DNA of 64,000 bases from positions 25,189,491 to 25,253,490 of the forward strand of contig NC_088310.1 of the NCBI RefSeq assembly GCF_910592395.1, written 5' to 3'. Below are positions 38,445 to 51,729 of the stretch, in pieces (position 1 is the stretch's first letter; each line of letters starts with the position of its first letter). Made by a program: the position numbers and the translations under genes. Below the pieces are notes generated by a model. That model saw only the letters and a program-made list of their open reading frames with translations, was not told the DNA's origin and ran no database searches. The DNA comes from Lineus longissimus (lineage: Eukaryota > Nemertea > Pilidiophora > Heteronemertea > Lineidae).

Positions 38445-41400
38445 ATGCCTCTTTTACGTCGTCAACTATTTGTGAAAGTGAAACCCCCTCCTGGGTTAAA
38501 ACCCAGTGACGAAGTCTTCCACTGCAAACTGACGAACGAAATATTCACTGACTATGAGTAAGTTCACTTCCTTTCTGTCCTTGTCGATTTCAACCCTGTC
38601 AAAGTAGTCCTATGGTCCCTTCTGTCCTGAGTGAAAAAAAGTCTGTCCAAAACAGGATGTGGATGCAATTCATTTGTTTTGTGAGTTTGCACTGTGAATA
38701 ATGAATCCATTTATGTTTACAGTCAATTCTTTGAAAGGATCATCCTCTGTAACAGCCTTGTGTGGACATGTGCAGTCACAGGCAGGCCTCAGCTGACCTA
38801 CCAAGAAGCGCTGGAATCTGAAGAAAAAGCAAGGAAACATCTCTTGACATTTCCAAAGGTGTTCCAACGACCAATGCTTTGTCTGGCCTCTATGACCTAT
38901 AGAAGTCGCCTTGGTGATCTCAACGATGATATCTTCTTGTTCACGAAGGACCGATACTTTGTGGGGGAGGTGGTTGAGGTTTTCCATAGGAATTCTAGGT
39001 AAAAACATATTGTGTATATGGACAGTTCAATGCAATTTACCGGTACATCTTTTCTGGTTGGCCTAATGAGAGGGCAGTTCTGCTGCTGGGATGGATCAGA
39101 AAATGTACACAAACGTTCTACCAACTTTAATGTGTAATCAGGTAATGGACACCTGAAGTCATGAAGGGGTTAAATTGAGTGATCATATTGTTAAACCTTC
39201 AAATGATATTTCATGAAGATTACCACTATGTCATTGGCTTCATGTGTAGGCCTAAGCAATTGGATTAGAGATAATTTGTTACTTGCTGGTCATTGATATC
39301 TCCACTGATTTATTAGTATTACTATTTTCTTCAGAAAACTGGGCACAGTTCTCAATGTTATTCCGCCAAAGGAGAGACCAAAAGTCGCAAAGAAACCACC
39401 CACCCCTAAGAAGCCCATTCCTGATGACACTAGTGACAGTGATGTCAAGATAATAGAAAAGCCAGACCTCATTGATCTCACACTCTCTGATAGTGAACTT
39501 GATGATGGCAGTAAAGACAAGAAGAAAGTGTAAGTTGACTAAGTCTGTCGTACACTACATGGATTCACTCTGAAATTGCTAAACAAATAACACCCCCATT
39601 TACCTCGAACATTGCTGATTTCGAAACACCTTCTTTTCAGTCCTGCCACTCCACCTAGATCCAGTCCAAAGGGCACTCCAAAGTCGACACCTAGGGCTAC
39701 CCCTTCCAGTTCTTTCTCGTCACCGGAGAGGTTTACAAAGAATAAAACAATTGATCCAGATCGATACAGTTACCTCGTGAAGTTACATGATGATAAGAAA
39801 GATGCTATCACAATTAAAGCCTGTCATGTTAGGTATGGAAATGATGGCCCTTTTCCTTAATATTCTCTGCATGTAGGAGGGCGAGCTTTATTTTGAAGAC
39901 CTAGTATAATGAGCCTTATCCACTTGACAAACAACCTGAGAGACAATTGCTCCAGTAACAACGCCAGCAGATGCAGAAACTCATATAGAATAACCAAATG
40001 TTCTTTCTTAGCCAGATTCAATTATGCTGGTGATGGTACAGCCAAAATTGAAAATGTATTGAGATATGATAGGGCCTGTTAATTGTTTCGTCCCTTTTCC
40101 AAATCTCAAGGTCCAATCTCGCATTTTTACCCGTCATGATTCTTCTGAAATGTTGAAAGTAGATGCGCTGTTCATATCATGTAGATGAAGTTGACTTCTG
40201 ATTTTACAAAATGAATTGTAGACATTCTGTTTCATTGATTTTCAGTCGCAAGAAGGGCACGTTTACAAGGGACAAGTGTAAATTGTTCCTAAAACAACAT
40301 TGCGAGTCCGGGAATGGCATCTGGAGAGTCAAGGTTAGTAAAAATATATTACGATTAAAGATTTTGTTGCAAAATATTCCAAGAGCCTGATTAAATTAGC
40401 ATGATCTAAGGGCCTACAGTTGCTTTGGTAATTCTGGGCCAAGGTTGTAAAAAATTACAAGAATCTTCTTGGAACTGCATTCTCTGTCTTCGATGGACAG
40501 TTCTGTCCTGATGACATGTATAATTGTATTGTATTGCTTGTATTTCCAGCCTAAATATGTGACTACCCTGATGATTAATGATGACGCATGGAATGATATC
40601 TTCGCTGGGCCTCGTCCTGCTTTTGGCCGAGCCGAACTCAAGAAGAAGGCTGGAAAGATGACCGGCAGTGCGGAGAAATTTTTCAAGAGTAAGAAAGAAG
40701 AAAAGAAACAAAAGGAGAGAGAAAAGAAAGAAAAAGAGGTGAAGAAGAAATTGGAAGAAGAAGGTATGGCTGTGTATTATAATCAATTAACAAATTCAAG
40801 ATTGGATCAATCAGCTCGTCTTCACTCCAAAGAACATTGTTATGTACCACAGCCAATCGGCACTGATTGTTGTGTACCACAGCTGTTGGGTACCAATTGT
40901 AATGTGACACAGCCATTTGGCACCAATTGTGGGCCACAGCAATTGAACACAGACTGTTGTGTGCCACAGGTGTTCAGCACCATTTGCTGTGGGCCACAGT
41001 CACGGGAAGAAAAGTATTCTCATTCAAGATCTTTTGTTTCCTCTTTTCAGCCAAAGCAGCAAAGCGCATAGAAAAGTTGGAAAAAGAGCAGGCCAAGCAG
41101 AAATTGACCCCTGAAGAAAGGGCTGCGATTGCGGAGAAGATCAAGCAAGAGAAGCTGGAGTTAAAGCTGAGATTGAAGGAAGAAAGGACGAAAATGATGG
41201 AAGAAGTGAGAGCAAAGAAGAAAGAGGAGAGGGACAAGGTTATTATTTGAAATGATTGGTATTTTTCAATAAAATGCATTGTCTTGACTTGTCATAGCTG
41301 AGGGTGGTGTTTCTTGAGGCGGCACTTGGCAGTCCCCTATTCATAGTTGGTAGATAGTCACCTCTTGCTTCCTGTCACGCTGCTGACTTTGAAGTAAACA

Positions 41401-44400
41401 CAAAGCAGTAATAACTGAAGTGATCCACATAAGCTTATTTTATTTGAATTTTTCCAGGAGAGAGAAAAGCAGAAAGAAGAACGACGGATCCAGGCTGAGT
41501 TTTACAAAGAATGGAGTAGGATTCGTGATGATATGGAGTGTGATGACCTCAGGGTATGTTCAGGAGTTCATTGTCCTGCAATGTACTGATACCATACTAT
41601 GGAAAATCAAATCAATGACCTCAGAATAATCCCCAAATGTAATCAGAAATATTTTCTGGTGTTTTACTTTGACTGTCTGTTGATTGGAAATATGAACATA
41701 TTTTAGTTGTTTTTAAAGGCACAGGTGCCCTGTGTGCAGTGCCCATCCTGTGACACTCGTTCCCTGTGAACCTGCTTATAAAATAATACGGGCACCTTTT
41801 TTTGCAGCCCCTCCCTGAGCCTGTTCCAGTTGGCACCCAGATCCCACAGGAGGTATTTGGAGATGTCATTATGCTTCTTGAATTCCTCCATCACTTCGAG
41901 TCGCTGTTTGATATCACAGAAACAATCCAGAAAGGCATCGATCTTGGTAAGAAATGACTAGCGTCTATTTATTGACCTGAAGTGGCTTTGATGGCTTTTT
42001 GCAATTATTCTTTTGACCGTAGTGCCCTTTAGGATGTCAGAGTTGAAACTTGTTGAAGCTCCCAGTGAAAAAAATTTAACACATAAGAAATAAGGTGTTC
42101 CCTTCTCTCCACCAGAACTGATAGAGAAGGCGTTATTGGACACCGAGACGAATGGCACCTGGTACGACCTGCTGAAGCTCCTCCTGACCACCATCTTCAG
42201 TCTTCAGGAGGAAGAGGAAGAAGAGGAGTCTGAGCAAGAGAGGAATAATCACGGTGGCATTCCTGGAGGTGAGAACATAATCATTCATTTCTAGGACTGT
42301 GAGTTATCTCTGAATTTTGTTGTACTTACTTGTGACTCTTCATCCCTGGCAGGTTTAAACTGCAGATACAACACAGTCCCTCCACTTCTTTCTTTCACTG
42401 TCTTGGCTGCCTTGACCTAATTCTGCCTAATTGCCTAATTCTGCGGATTGAAAATTATGATGTGTTCGTACTTACAGATATACCAGAGGGGATAGATGAA
42501 GACATGTCTGATGTCTCAACTCAATATCTAATCCAGTCCGCGACAGCAGCAGCTCAATGGCCGGTACTCTACCAAGGCACACCCCTGTCAAAGCTGTCTA
42601 TAGACTCCTTCACCCTCACTGAGATCCTACGGTTACACTTCCTTTCCTCGGGTGCCCGGGCGAGTGCCCTCAATGCCAAGTTCCGGTACCAGCAGCGGGG
42701 TGGCTACACATCGCTTGACGACGCTGGGTTGGAGTTCAGAAAGGAACAGCCTGCTATCATCAAAGCACTTGGGAATGGAAATGTGTTTGATCTGGGGCCA
42801 AGTAAGTTATATCAATAGGCATTTAGTAGACTAAATGTCTTATACAGGCTTGGTTCGAGGTGCGGTTCGGTTCAGATATGGAGATGGGGATAACTTTCTG
42901 CCTGTATGCCTGCCCCTGACTTAATCAAGAAAGGTACTCCTGCATCAGCTCAAAATTTTACCTGCAGGCCTTGCTGTTGTTGTATTTCAACAGGTTTGAG
43001 TGTATTGGTCACTAAAACCTAACTCTATTCCCAGGAGACAAAATGAAGATCGTACATGCCTTGCTAGGACAGGCGCTAACTTATGCTGTGGCTCGTGATG
43101 TTGTTGAAGAAGGTTACGAGAAAGCTAAACAGCTGAGGATTGATCTGCGGTCATTGCAAGCTGGTGAACAGAAGCGGGAGAGAGAAGAGGCAACAGCTAG
43201 GTATGTATTGACAGTTTAAAGAGAGCTACCCAACTGATTTTCTTAAGAATGCCTTCATTTTGAATTTGAACTTGTCGAAAAGTGCCAGTTGGAAAGGGAA
43301 TGCATTCATAAGGGGAAATGTGGGGTTGTGGAAAAATAACCTGTGAACTCCCCCTGAAGATGTTGCTTTCTCCTGTCCAGATGGAAGCGTCGAATGGAGG
43401 AGCGAGCTAAGGAGAAAGAACGCGAAGCTGAGCGCAAGGCGCAAAGACAGAAGGAGAAGGAAGAACAGCTTCTGGCTGCAGCACAGCAAAAAGAAGATGG
43501 GGCATCAGCAAAGTAAGTAGTGCTTGATTAAACTCGCATCTATCTCATTCCAGCATGATGCGATTTGAGACAGTTTACAAAGTATGTGTCTTGATAAAAT
43601 GTTCGTCTCTGTGCTCAGAATTTTATCTGCTGAATGTTGTCTTAAAGCATTGAATGATTGCTTTGAAATGTCATTCAATATTTTGTTTTGAACACATTTC
43701 AGGTCAGTTGAAAAGCCTCTAAATCCAGAGGATGTTCGGACAAGTGGTCGTCTCAAGCAGAAGAAAATCGGCAAAGAGGAAAAACAAATTGAAGAATTAC
43801 TTGAAGATTATGACAAATTAAAGGATCTTGACCCGGCCAATTTGACTGAACGTCAAAAACAAATTGTTGAGGCAAAACGGGCCGAGTTTGCAGCAAAACG
43901 GAAAGAGGAGATGCTGGAGCGAGAACAAGAGTTCCTTGATGAGATTTATGAGGTTCAGAGTTCCTTTGCTGTGTACCCGATTGGTCGCGATCGTTTGTAT
44001 CGCCGCTACTGGGTGTTCAAGTCTTTACCTGGTCTATTCATTGAGGATGACGAGGATTTCATAACAAGTGATTGTTTGAAACCTGCTGAACAAAATCAAG
44101 TCGTCGTCTCGAATCAAGGTGTTCCGATGAAGACATCGGGGGTCCAAATTTCAGAGAAAGTAGTGAGTACTGGAAGCGACAAGGAAAATGATTCTTTTGA
44201 AGGAAAGTTGCCAAATGGTCTCGATAGTGGTAAATCTGTGCTTGGATCAGACGATGGAAACAAACGGACAGATCTACTGAATGTGGCTCAGGCAGAGAAA
44301 ATGGATGTGGACGTGAAATTGCCGGACATTGAGAATAGGGCAGTTGAGCAGATTGTTAACCGGAGTCACATACACTGGTCTTTCTACAATACTGTGGACG

Positions 44401-46974
44401 ATCTTGACCAGTTATTGAATAGTTTAAACAAACGTGGGGCAAGGGAAAGTGCTCTGCGTCTGGCAATTTTGGAGCAAAAGGACCATATTATCAAAAGCAT
44501 GCAGCTCTGCCCTGTTGATATCATAACATGCCATGAATCGCATCAGTTTGAGAATCCCAATCCAAAAGAACCACAGCGGACTTTCATGAACATCAAATCA
44601 CGAAATAAGTTCACTCAGGGAAGTGTGAAAAATAACACAGCTCAGGAATTTATTGAATTGAATCTTCGGGAATCACTGTTAGATTTAGAGGAGAGGATAT
44701 TCCATGGCAGTCTTGGGGCCATTAAGGTGAGGAACATTAAGAATATAATCTGTACAAGTAATTTGTTAGTTGCTCAGTGCTCCATTCAGATGCACCTGGA
44801 TACTGCAAGCTCAAGGTGAGTTTGGTCTTTGTACTGTAGAGTCTCTGTCAAGTTGAGATAAGAATTTATCCTACTTTAAGTAAAGAACGTTAAAGTTTGA
44901 AAACCGCAGCAAGTTATGGTCATTCACTGTTGTTTGAAAAACAAAATACATTTAAAACTTAATTGGTTTTTTTTCCCTCCAGGTTAAAGACCGCCTAAAG
45001 TGGCGTGATGCGATTGAGCAGGGAGGATACGATCGACAACTCGATGATATACAATTAAATGGCAAGGATGAGCAGGTCAAGATGGAAACGTAAGTCAAAC
45101 TAGGAGCAGTCTTGAGTCGCGGATATTGCTCTAGATCGCTGCCAAAATCGCACGGGTTCAAATCTGGGGGAAACCAAATTTGTTATTCTCGGCGAACCAG
45201 CGTGGATTCGGAGGAGTAATATTCGAAGACTTCATATGCAAAGGCTGCTATATGTAAAAAGCCTCTCCGAAAACAAATGAGGTAACTGTGTTGAAATGAA
45301 GCTGACCACCTCGAATCTGATACAAAACAGTTTCTTTGCACACCTGCAGGGGATTGAAATTCTTGTTTTAGACGTGACTTTGCAAACGATGATGAGACTT
45401 CTCATTTCAATATTTCCAGTGATGATGGAGCTTCTGTGACATCGTCAGATTTTGAAGAAAATCAAGTGGTGAAAGACATGTCCCAGGCATTGCTACAGCT
45501 GGCTCGAGGTTTGGAGCCGAAATACCTCGGTCCTCCTCTTGGTAAGTTTTTTCACTCTACATGTTTTTCTGAACAAGTCATTGGTACATTTAGTTTTGCA
45601 TACTCATATCATCTGGCATGTCAACGGGTTAAGGGCATGTTATGGCCCATGGGTCCGCCACATTCTGGTCAGGAAACCTTCAACTGAAATATTTTCTTGT
45701 CCTTGTAGGTGAAGAGGATACAAAGAAGAAAGGCAAAACGAAAGCAGCTCTCAAGGCACTGGCCAAGAGGAAGGAGGAAAAAGAGGAAGCCGAGAAAGAT
45801 GGTACGCCTGTCTTAGGGTTTTTGTTTGTATGAGATATTTTCAGAAATTTCAGTGATTGTGCAGCAGCTGAATCATGACTGGGACAGATGAAAGGGGTTG
45901 TTTAACTCAGTGAGATAAGGCATGCTGTTTTGATCTCTTCGCCACCACCTTCCTGGAATGACTAAACTGAGAAATTAGCAAGAGCCTCATGAGCTTCTAA
46001 AGCTCATTTTCTTGCTACAGGAAGTGAAAGGGAGGATATGCTCGTGTAAAACATCATTCATGTTTGCAGATACAACATGTGATTTGACAAAGAATCTTTA
46101 TTTTTCACAGAGGCAATCATGTTCTTGTACATTTCAGATATATCTGATGACGGCAAGGGTGCTAGGACACCAATGGAGAAATGGGAGGAATCGCTTGCCA
46201 CCGTGAGCGGTCTTTCACAGATCTTTGTTCATCTGTCCACGTTAGAATCCAGCGTCACATGGTCCAAGTCTGCTCTTCACGCCCAGTGTCGGATTTGTCG
46301 GAGAAAGGGAGATGCGGATAAGATGCTCCTGTGTGATATCTGTGATCGTGGTCATCATATGTTCTGTCTCAAGCCGCCAGTCAAGGTAATCGGCAGGGAT
46401 GGAATGATTTGAATTGATATTCTACCACACCTCAGTTGCAGTGAACATTGCATGTATTCACAGCGCTAGTAGTTGATTTTGAGGTTTTCTACGCAGTATC
46501 AAAGCCTCCGTTGTCGTCAGATAAAACCAAGAGAGGAGAGTCTGACGAATATCATCACGTATGCTCATTGCATTTTCAGCACATTCCCACAGGTGATTGG
46601 TACTGCACCCAATGTCGACCAAAGAATGTTGCACGTAGTCCACGTAAAGCTCGTAGAACGTTTGTCGATACTGAATCAGAGGAGGAGGTCGATTCATCCG
46701 AGGAGGAAGAGGAGGAGGATAGTGATGATGATAAAGACAGTGATGAGGAGGAGGCTGATAGGTAAGTACTCAACCAACTTGGCCTAAAAATGCTTTTTAG
46801 CAAATCTTATACTTATCAGTAGATTACCTATCAGTGGAAAACTGATTTTTGTTGGTTGACAACTCATTGGCTGAAAACCTTGTATCTAAATTTTGTAAAT
46901 ATCTTCCGGATTATCTGACTGAGTTGTGATCACTTTTGTTTACAGCTCTGATGAAGAGGCTGACAGTGAAGACA

Positions 46975-47011
<37 letters not shown>

Positions 47012-48865
47012 CGAAGATATGGAAGACGACGACGATGATGAAGATGATGACGACAGTGAAGAAGAGGAGGACGTACCACCTACTCCTGCCAAAATCAAAC
47101 TTAAAGGTGCGTTTCAGAGTTAGGGACCATTGTAGAAGCTCTAAATACGAATCAACTTGCTTTTCTCAGTGTGTCATTGGCAGCTTCCCGTCTCATTCCC
47201 TCAAACTGTTGATTTGATAAGCTTTAGCTTACAAGATAAAGGCGTTGCCTGGTATTCGTGCAGATGGTTACTGGCCCAGAGCAGCCGTCAGGTATACTTC
47301 TTTACCTTTCCAGGAAGGTTCAATAAAAAAGCCGAGCCCAGGAGAAGTAGTGGTAAGGGAGCACCTACTGCTAGTGCTAGTTCATCAAGAAGGGGAACTC
47401 CAACCATGGAGGGAAGGAATTCAAAGAAGAGTAAGTCTTTGAAATATCATGATGCCCTCTCTTAAATATCTGTCAAAGAGCGCACAATGAGGGATTTCAT
47501 GCCATTGTGGATTAGGTGTCGCCCTGTAAAAATCAATTGAGATTCTTGAGTTACTGGTCCATGATGATTAAGACCAGTATTGTATTCGACTGCTTGTCCA
47601 GTCCTGCCACCAGCAGCTAAGAAGTTCCTCAGTACAACTTACTTTCCTTTTCTAGATACTCCTAATGATAGGAAGAGTGGCTCAAGGCTGAGTAAAGGTG
47701 GTTCGCAGCCTAATTCTGCCTCCAAGCTTAATAAGAGGAAGTCACAAGATATGAATGGCAGTGTGGATAGTGGACCTACAGCTAAAAAGACCAAGAGGGT
47801 CTCCTTAGAAGTAGAAGGTAATAACTCTATTGTCTTGCAAGTTTGTACTGTAAGATCTAGACTACAAGCACTTTGTTTCATGATAACTTTGGTCCGTAGC
47901 AAAGAGAAATTTGCCGCCAGTGAGCCGGGATATATTGTTTGCGTCGTAAGTGCTCCTATTCAAAGTATGTTATCATATGTGTCATAATCATGTCCTTCCA
48001 AATTCAGAGCATTAACTTTGTTCTTTGTGTCGTTGCAGCCAAACCAAAAGCAAAGAGCAGTTTCCGAAGCAACGAAACATTCCAGCAGATCAACCAATGT
48101 GAGGAGCTCGTGATGGAGCTTGTTAAGCATGAGGACTCCTGGCCATTCCTAAAGCCTGTCTCAAAAAGAGATGTAAGTAGTCGGAATATAGATACTGAGA
48201 TGAGAAAGTAAGGTCCCTTTAGCCTGAGTCTGTAGAACTTAGCAAAGGATTTCTGGCCCTATATAGCCATGACAACGCAGATGGATGATACAAAATAACC
48301 AATCCCATGGCTACATCACAGGTTGCATTGACAAATATAGTTCGTTTTCGGAGGTCGTGAAAAGATTCCACACAACCTGATATCCTCATGGAACCTAATG
48401 GGCATTGGCCTTGGTCTAAGATGTATTCACTGGGGTGTAGTGGCACATAACCCAGGCCAAAGAAATTAAGAAATCTGTCGGCACCAGTGCTTGGCCAATC
48501 GTCACATTCCCATGAATGCCTTGAAAAATTCAACCCTTGCCTTTTGTTTCCAGGCTCCAGACTACTTCGACATTATCAAGAAGCCAATGGACTTCTCCAC
48601 CATTCGTGCTCAGATGAACAAGTTCATTTACACAGAACCCTCTCAAATCATTGACGACGTCCGTTTAGTGTTCAGTAACTGCGAAAAGTACAACCTGCCC
48701 ACTGCTAAGGAATTCAAACTCGGGCAGAAATTGTCGAAAGTATTTGAGAAAAAGGTCAAGGATTTGAAATTGGACAAGCCTGCGAGTCAGGGGAAGGGTA
48801 AAAGTGGTAAGTCGCCACAAGTGGAGGAGGCTAGCAGTAGCAGCAGGCGAAGTTCACGCCATTAG
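38445..48865 (+). CDS. BAZ1A: Bromodomain adjacent to zinc finger protein 1A (ACF1)
   Basis: This is the large regulatory subunit of the ACF/CHRAC ISWI nucleosome-spacing remodellers. Twenty-four exons keep phase: 38445-38557, 38723-38998, 39335-39529, 39641-39832, 40246-40333, 40550-40763, 41051-41238, 41458-41553, 41808-41946, 42116-42268, 42478-42801, 43035-43200, 43381-43512, 43703-44726, 44983-45089, 45420-45541, 45709-45801, 46138-46385, 46580-46761, 46946-47106, 47314-47430, 47656-47817, 48039-48172, 48554-48865. The product is 1645 residues (human 1556). It has a WAC domain (about 20-125; NSLVWTCAVTGRPQLTYQEA), a charged coiled coil, DDT (about 450-505), WHIM/WSD (GRDRLYRRYWVF), PHD (about 1257-1305; CRICRRKGDADKMLLCDICD), acidic tracts (about 1320-1395) and a bromodomain (about 1510-1610; APDYFDIIKKPMDF, acetyl-lysine-contacting Asn in SNCEKYN). 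Confidence 0.95.
40841..40999. repeat. Intronic ~30-bp degenerate tandem repeat in BAZ1A
   Basis: About five units share CCACAG, a GGCACCAATTGT-like core and TGTG. The repeat lies in intron 6 just before exon 7. It happens to stay open in the frame of exon 6, giving a Cys/Gln-rich run, but family similarity and the GTATGG donor at 40764 argue that it is intronic. Confidence 0.7.
46976..47010 (+). repeat. (GAT)n microsatellite encoding poly-Asp in BAZ1A
   Basis: About eleven GAT codons in a row in exon 20 encode an Asp run within the acidic linker after the PHD finger. Acidic linkers occur at this place in other BAZ1A proteins, but the pure repeat is likely to vary in length. Confidence 0.9.
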
Positions 48866-48968
48866 GGCTTACCCAGAATTCTGGCTAACGAAGGGTCCTA
48901 ACAGAATTCTGGCTAACATGTGCACGTGATTAGTTGTGTATGCATCATGGGCTTGTGATGCTGAATGA

Positions 48969-48974
48969 AATAAA
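48969..48974 (+). terminator. Polyadenylation signal AATAAA, BAZ1A
   Basis: A canonical hexamer lies 104 bp past the BAZ1A stop codon. Further A/T-rich sequence extends to about 50370, so longer 3' UTRs are possible. Confidence 0.5.
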
Positions 48975-49111
48975 TGATAAAGATGTAATGGTTCACCTTG
49001 ACATTTGGGACTCGTAGCATTGGGAATAGTCGACAACTATCTAATATTGATACTTGCTTCAATAGACCTCATGGCATCAAGATCAGGGATACAGGGTAAA
49101 CTGGTGGTGTT

Positions 49112-49133
49112 GGGGGGGGGGGGGGGGGGGGGG
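49112..49133 (+). repeat. G22 homopolymer tract
   Basis: Twenty-two consecutive G. Similar G or C tracts of 11-17 bases occur at 17228, 19327, 20666, 22415 and 28403. Exact lengths may be unreliable. Confidence 0.9.
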
Positions 49134-50639
49134 CACCTGCTGGTTTGGGTAATCATATTGATTATTGATGTATTAATGGCAAATCTGTATGAAAGTATTG
49201 TGAAGGTCTTCCAAGTTGCTCTCTGGAAAGTTGCGTCAGGTTTGATCTGGTTCTTATATTCAGATTAATTGTTCTGTAAACTTCAAGCCTTTTGTAATTA
49301 CCAAGACCTAAAACATTGAAGCCTTGTATGAAGCCAATACTTGTGGCGTTTGAAAAATCACTTGAATCTTTGATGAAGTCGGCCTTGTCTGTATTGTCTC
49401 ATTCGACATGTTCAAATGTTGAAGGGTCAGCAAGATCTCTTATTCACCTCTAGCAATAGTCAGAATATTCTTGATGTTGAGAACTGATGGTTGTTGGGGC
49501 TGTGAAGGTATAATAAATTGTGGACTTTCTATTTTCTAATATTTGTATAATCGACTGGTTTGTATAAAGATGGTCAGTAATGCACTTTGTTGCTTGGGTG
49601 GTGGTGTACATAACACGGTTCACAAATGTAAACATCATAATCTGATCTCGTAATCGAATGCAAAGTAATTTTCCCGTTCTCAAAGCAGAGTAAAGAATTT
49701 TTTTCTCTGCCAACACAGATGACCATTATACCATGTGGCCACAGGCATGTGAAGGTACTGATATCAACAGATCAATTAGTGCTCACTCAGTCCCAGTGAA
49801 ACTTGCAGAAACGCTCATAAACCTGAACATGGAAGAGTGATTTTGCTTTTGTAGGTTGGTGTATCAATTTATTAGAGGCTGATCAAACTTTATGATTCTA
49901 GTATGTTCAAGTGCTTGTGGTTACTCCAAGTTTCTTGCATTTATTATGATGACCATTGTCTCGTGTTTGATCTGTATATAATTGAATGATGGTCATCCAG
50001 TAATCATCGTCTCAGTTTGCTGTTGCACTCCCAGCTAGTTATTTTTAAGGATGCCATCTTTTAAACTAAAGAATTCCAATGATCCAAATACAACGTAGTT
50101 TCCAAAGCCACTGCTGTCAAGGCTATCACATTTTTGATGAGGCATTGTTGCCGACGACATGTGCATGTTATCCAAGTTGTCAAAATAGCACTGTTAGTTT
50201 GTGTAATTTTGGTAAGATTTTTCAGTTTCCTTTTGGACTTGTACTATGTAAATCAATTCAAATTCAGTATGATATCTTGAGCTATAATGCTTGGTGTGGC
50301 GCACTCATTCATATCATTTGTACATGTATCGTGATTGCATTTTGTAGAATCCATGGATTGGAATAAACACAAATTGATATTATTCATCATGTTTTGTCAC
50401 TTTCTTCAGCCCAGTAACCAGAACTGCTGAAAGCTTTGAGCACAGTCACAATCTGTCTGGCTGTGCAATCGAAGACGGGTCCAACATGACAATTAAGACA
50501 ACTCCTATATCATTTTTAGCTCACTTTTCAGGTGTAAGTAGGTCAGGTCATAAAACACAATGTCAGTTATATCAAGAAACCTTCACTGTGTGATCCTCAA
50601 AGGTGCATCTTTGATCGATATGATCAAGATTGACATGGA

Positions 50640-50763
50640 GCTCACTTGGGAATCATTTAGTAGCAGATGAAATGACATGGAGGTTAAATTGACATTTAGA
50701 TGTGACAAAAGGTCAATTTAACCTCCGTCATTTCATCTGCAACTAAATGATTCCCAGGTGAGC
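50640..50763. repeat. Foldback repeat with ~53-bp arms
   Basis: Arms of about 53 bp (50640-50692 and 50711-50763) are reverse complements with a few mismatches around an 18-bp loop. They begin GCTCACTTGGGAATCATTTA. There is no coding content; it is MITE-like or a simple inverted duplication. Confidence 0.85.
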
Positions 50764-50939
50764 ACAATGTCCCCAGGACATTTCCTTCTAGGTACTCATC
50801 TTTGTCCCAGCTAGGGTATAAGCTGCAGTAGTGTCATTGGTAATAAACCATGTTTGAGGATAGGTAAGGACACGGTCAATTGAGACGATACCTACTGTTG
50901 CTGGGTGGTTGAAATATCGTGTACCATCATGTCAATATC

Positions 50940-51180
50940 TCTCGAACTGACTCGTCCCAAAGATGGGTTGTCCTCCCATTAGACTGATGCCCAGCAGAGC
51001 ACTCAAACTGATCGGTCTCCAAGATAGATTGTTTCCCAAACACACCATCGCCCAGAGCTAGCACTGAAGCTTGTCTTCAGGATGGATTGTTCCCCCAGTT
51101 CACCATCGTCCAGAGCAAGCACTGATCTGTCTTCAAGACATAGGTTTTTCCCCCCAATAAACCAAGAGACCTGATTTGCA
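50940..51180. repeat. Degenerate tandem repeat, about 63-bp period
   Basis: Three to four diverged units share ACTGATC-like starts, a GTCTTCAAGA-like core, GATTGTT and CACCATCG-CCAGAG. Similarity between units is visible but moderate. Confidence 0.55.
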
Positions 51181-51307
51181 TTGACTGAGGACAGGAAACG
51201 GTGCAGCTGTCTCATTGGACCATTGAAATAGGCTTTGATCCGCTACGCAGTTCACTTTCAGGGGGCCAGGCCGGTACTGTCTCATTGGCAAAAGTCATTT
51301 CCGAAAA

Positions 51308-51729
51308 ACGTGTGACGCAGGTAATTTACTTGTCTTCAATTGTCTTCGGGGGTTGATTGTGCCTCTGCGCCGTGGGTGTGTCCCGGCCAGAGTGGAACCT
51401 GTTGTGTTCATCACGTGTTGATGAAGAGACAGTTTGTAAAAGTAGAGTGAATAAAACGATAAGAGAAAGTGGTGAGATTATACTGTGCGCCACTGTGTGT
51501 CCGGCTAGCTCTTGTCACAATCGATTAAATAACTCCGAGAATGATGTATAATCTCACCACTTTCTCTTGTCGTTTCATTCACTCTACTTTTACAAACTGT
51601 CTCTTCAATTTCATCAACACGCGATGAACACAACAGGTTCCACTCTGGCCGGGACACACCCACGGCGCAGAGGCACAATCAACCCCCGAAGCCAATTGAA
51701 GACAAGTAAATTACCTGCGTCACAAACGT
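51308..51729. repeat. Long inverted repeat, ~175-bp arms, 64-bp spacer
   Basis: The left arm 51308-51482 and right arm 51547-51729 are reverse complements with small indels. The arms contain CCGGCCAGAGTGGAACCTGT and TACTTTTACAAACTGTCTC in opposite orientation. No transposase and no obvious target duplication were found. It may be a foldback transposon. Confidence 0.9.

Noticed and set aside
49005..49268. Plus-strand frame with a poly-Gly run
   Set aside because: The run is the G22 tract; the rest shows no similarity.
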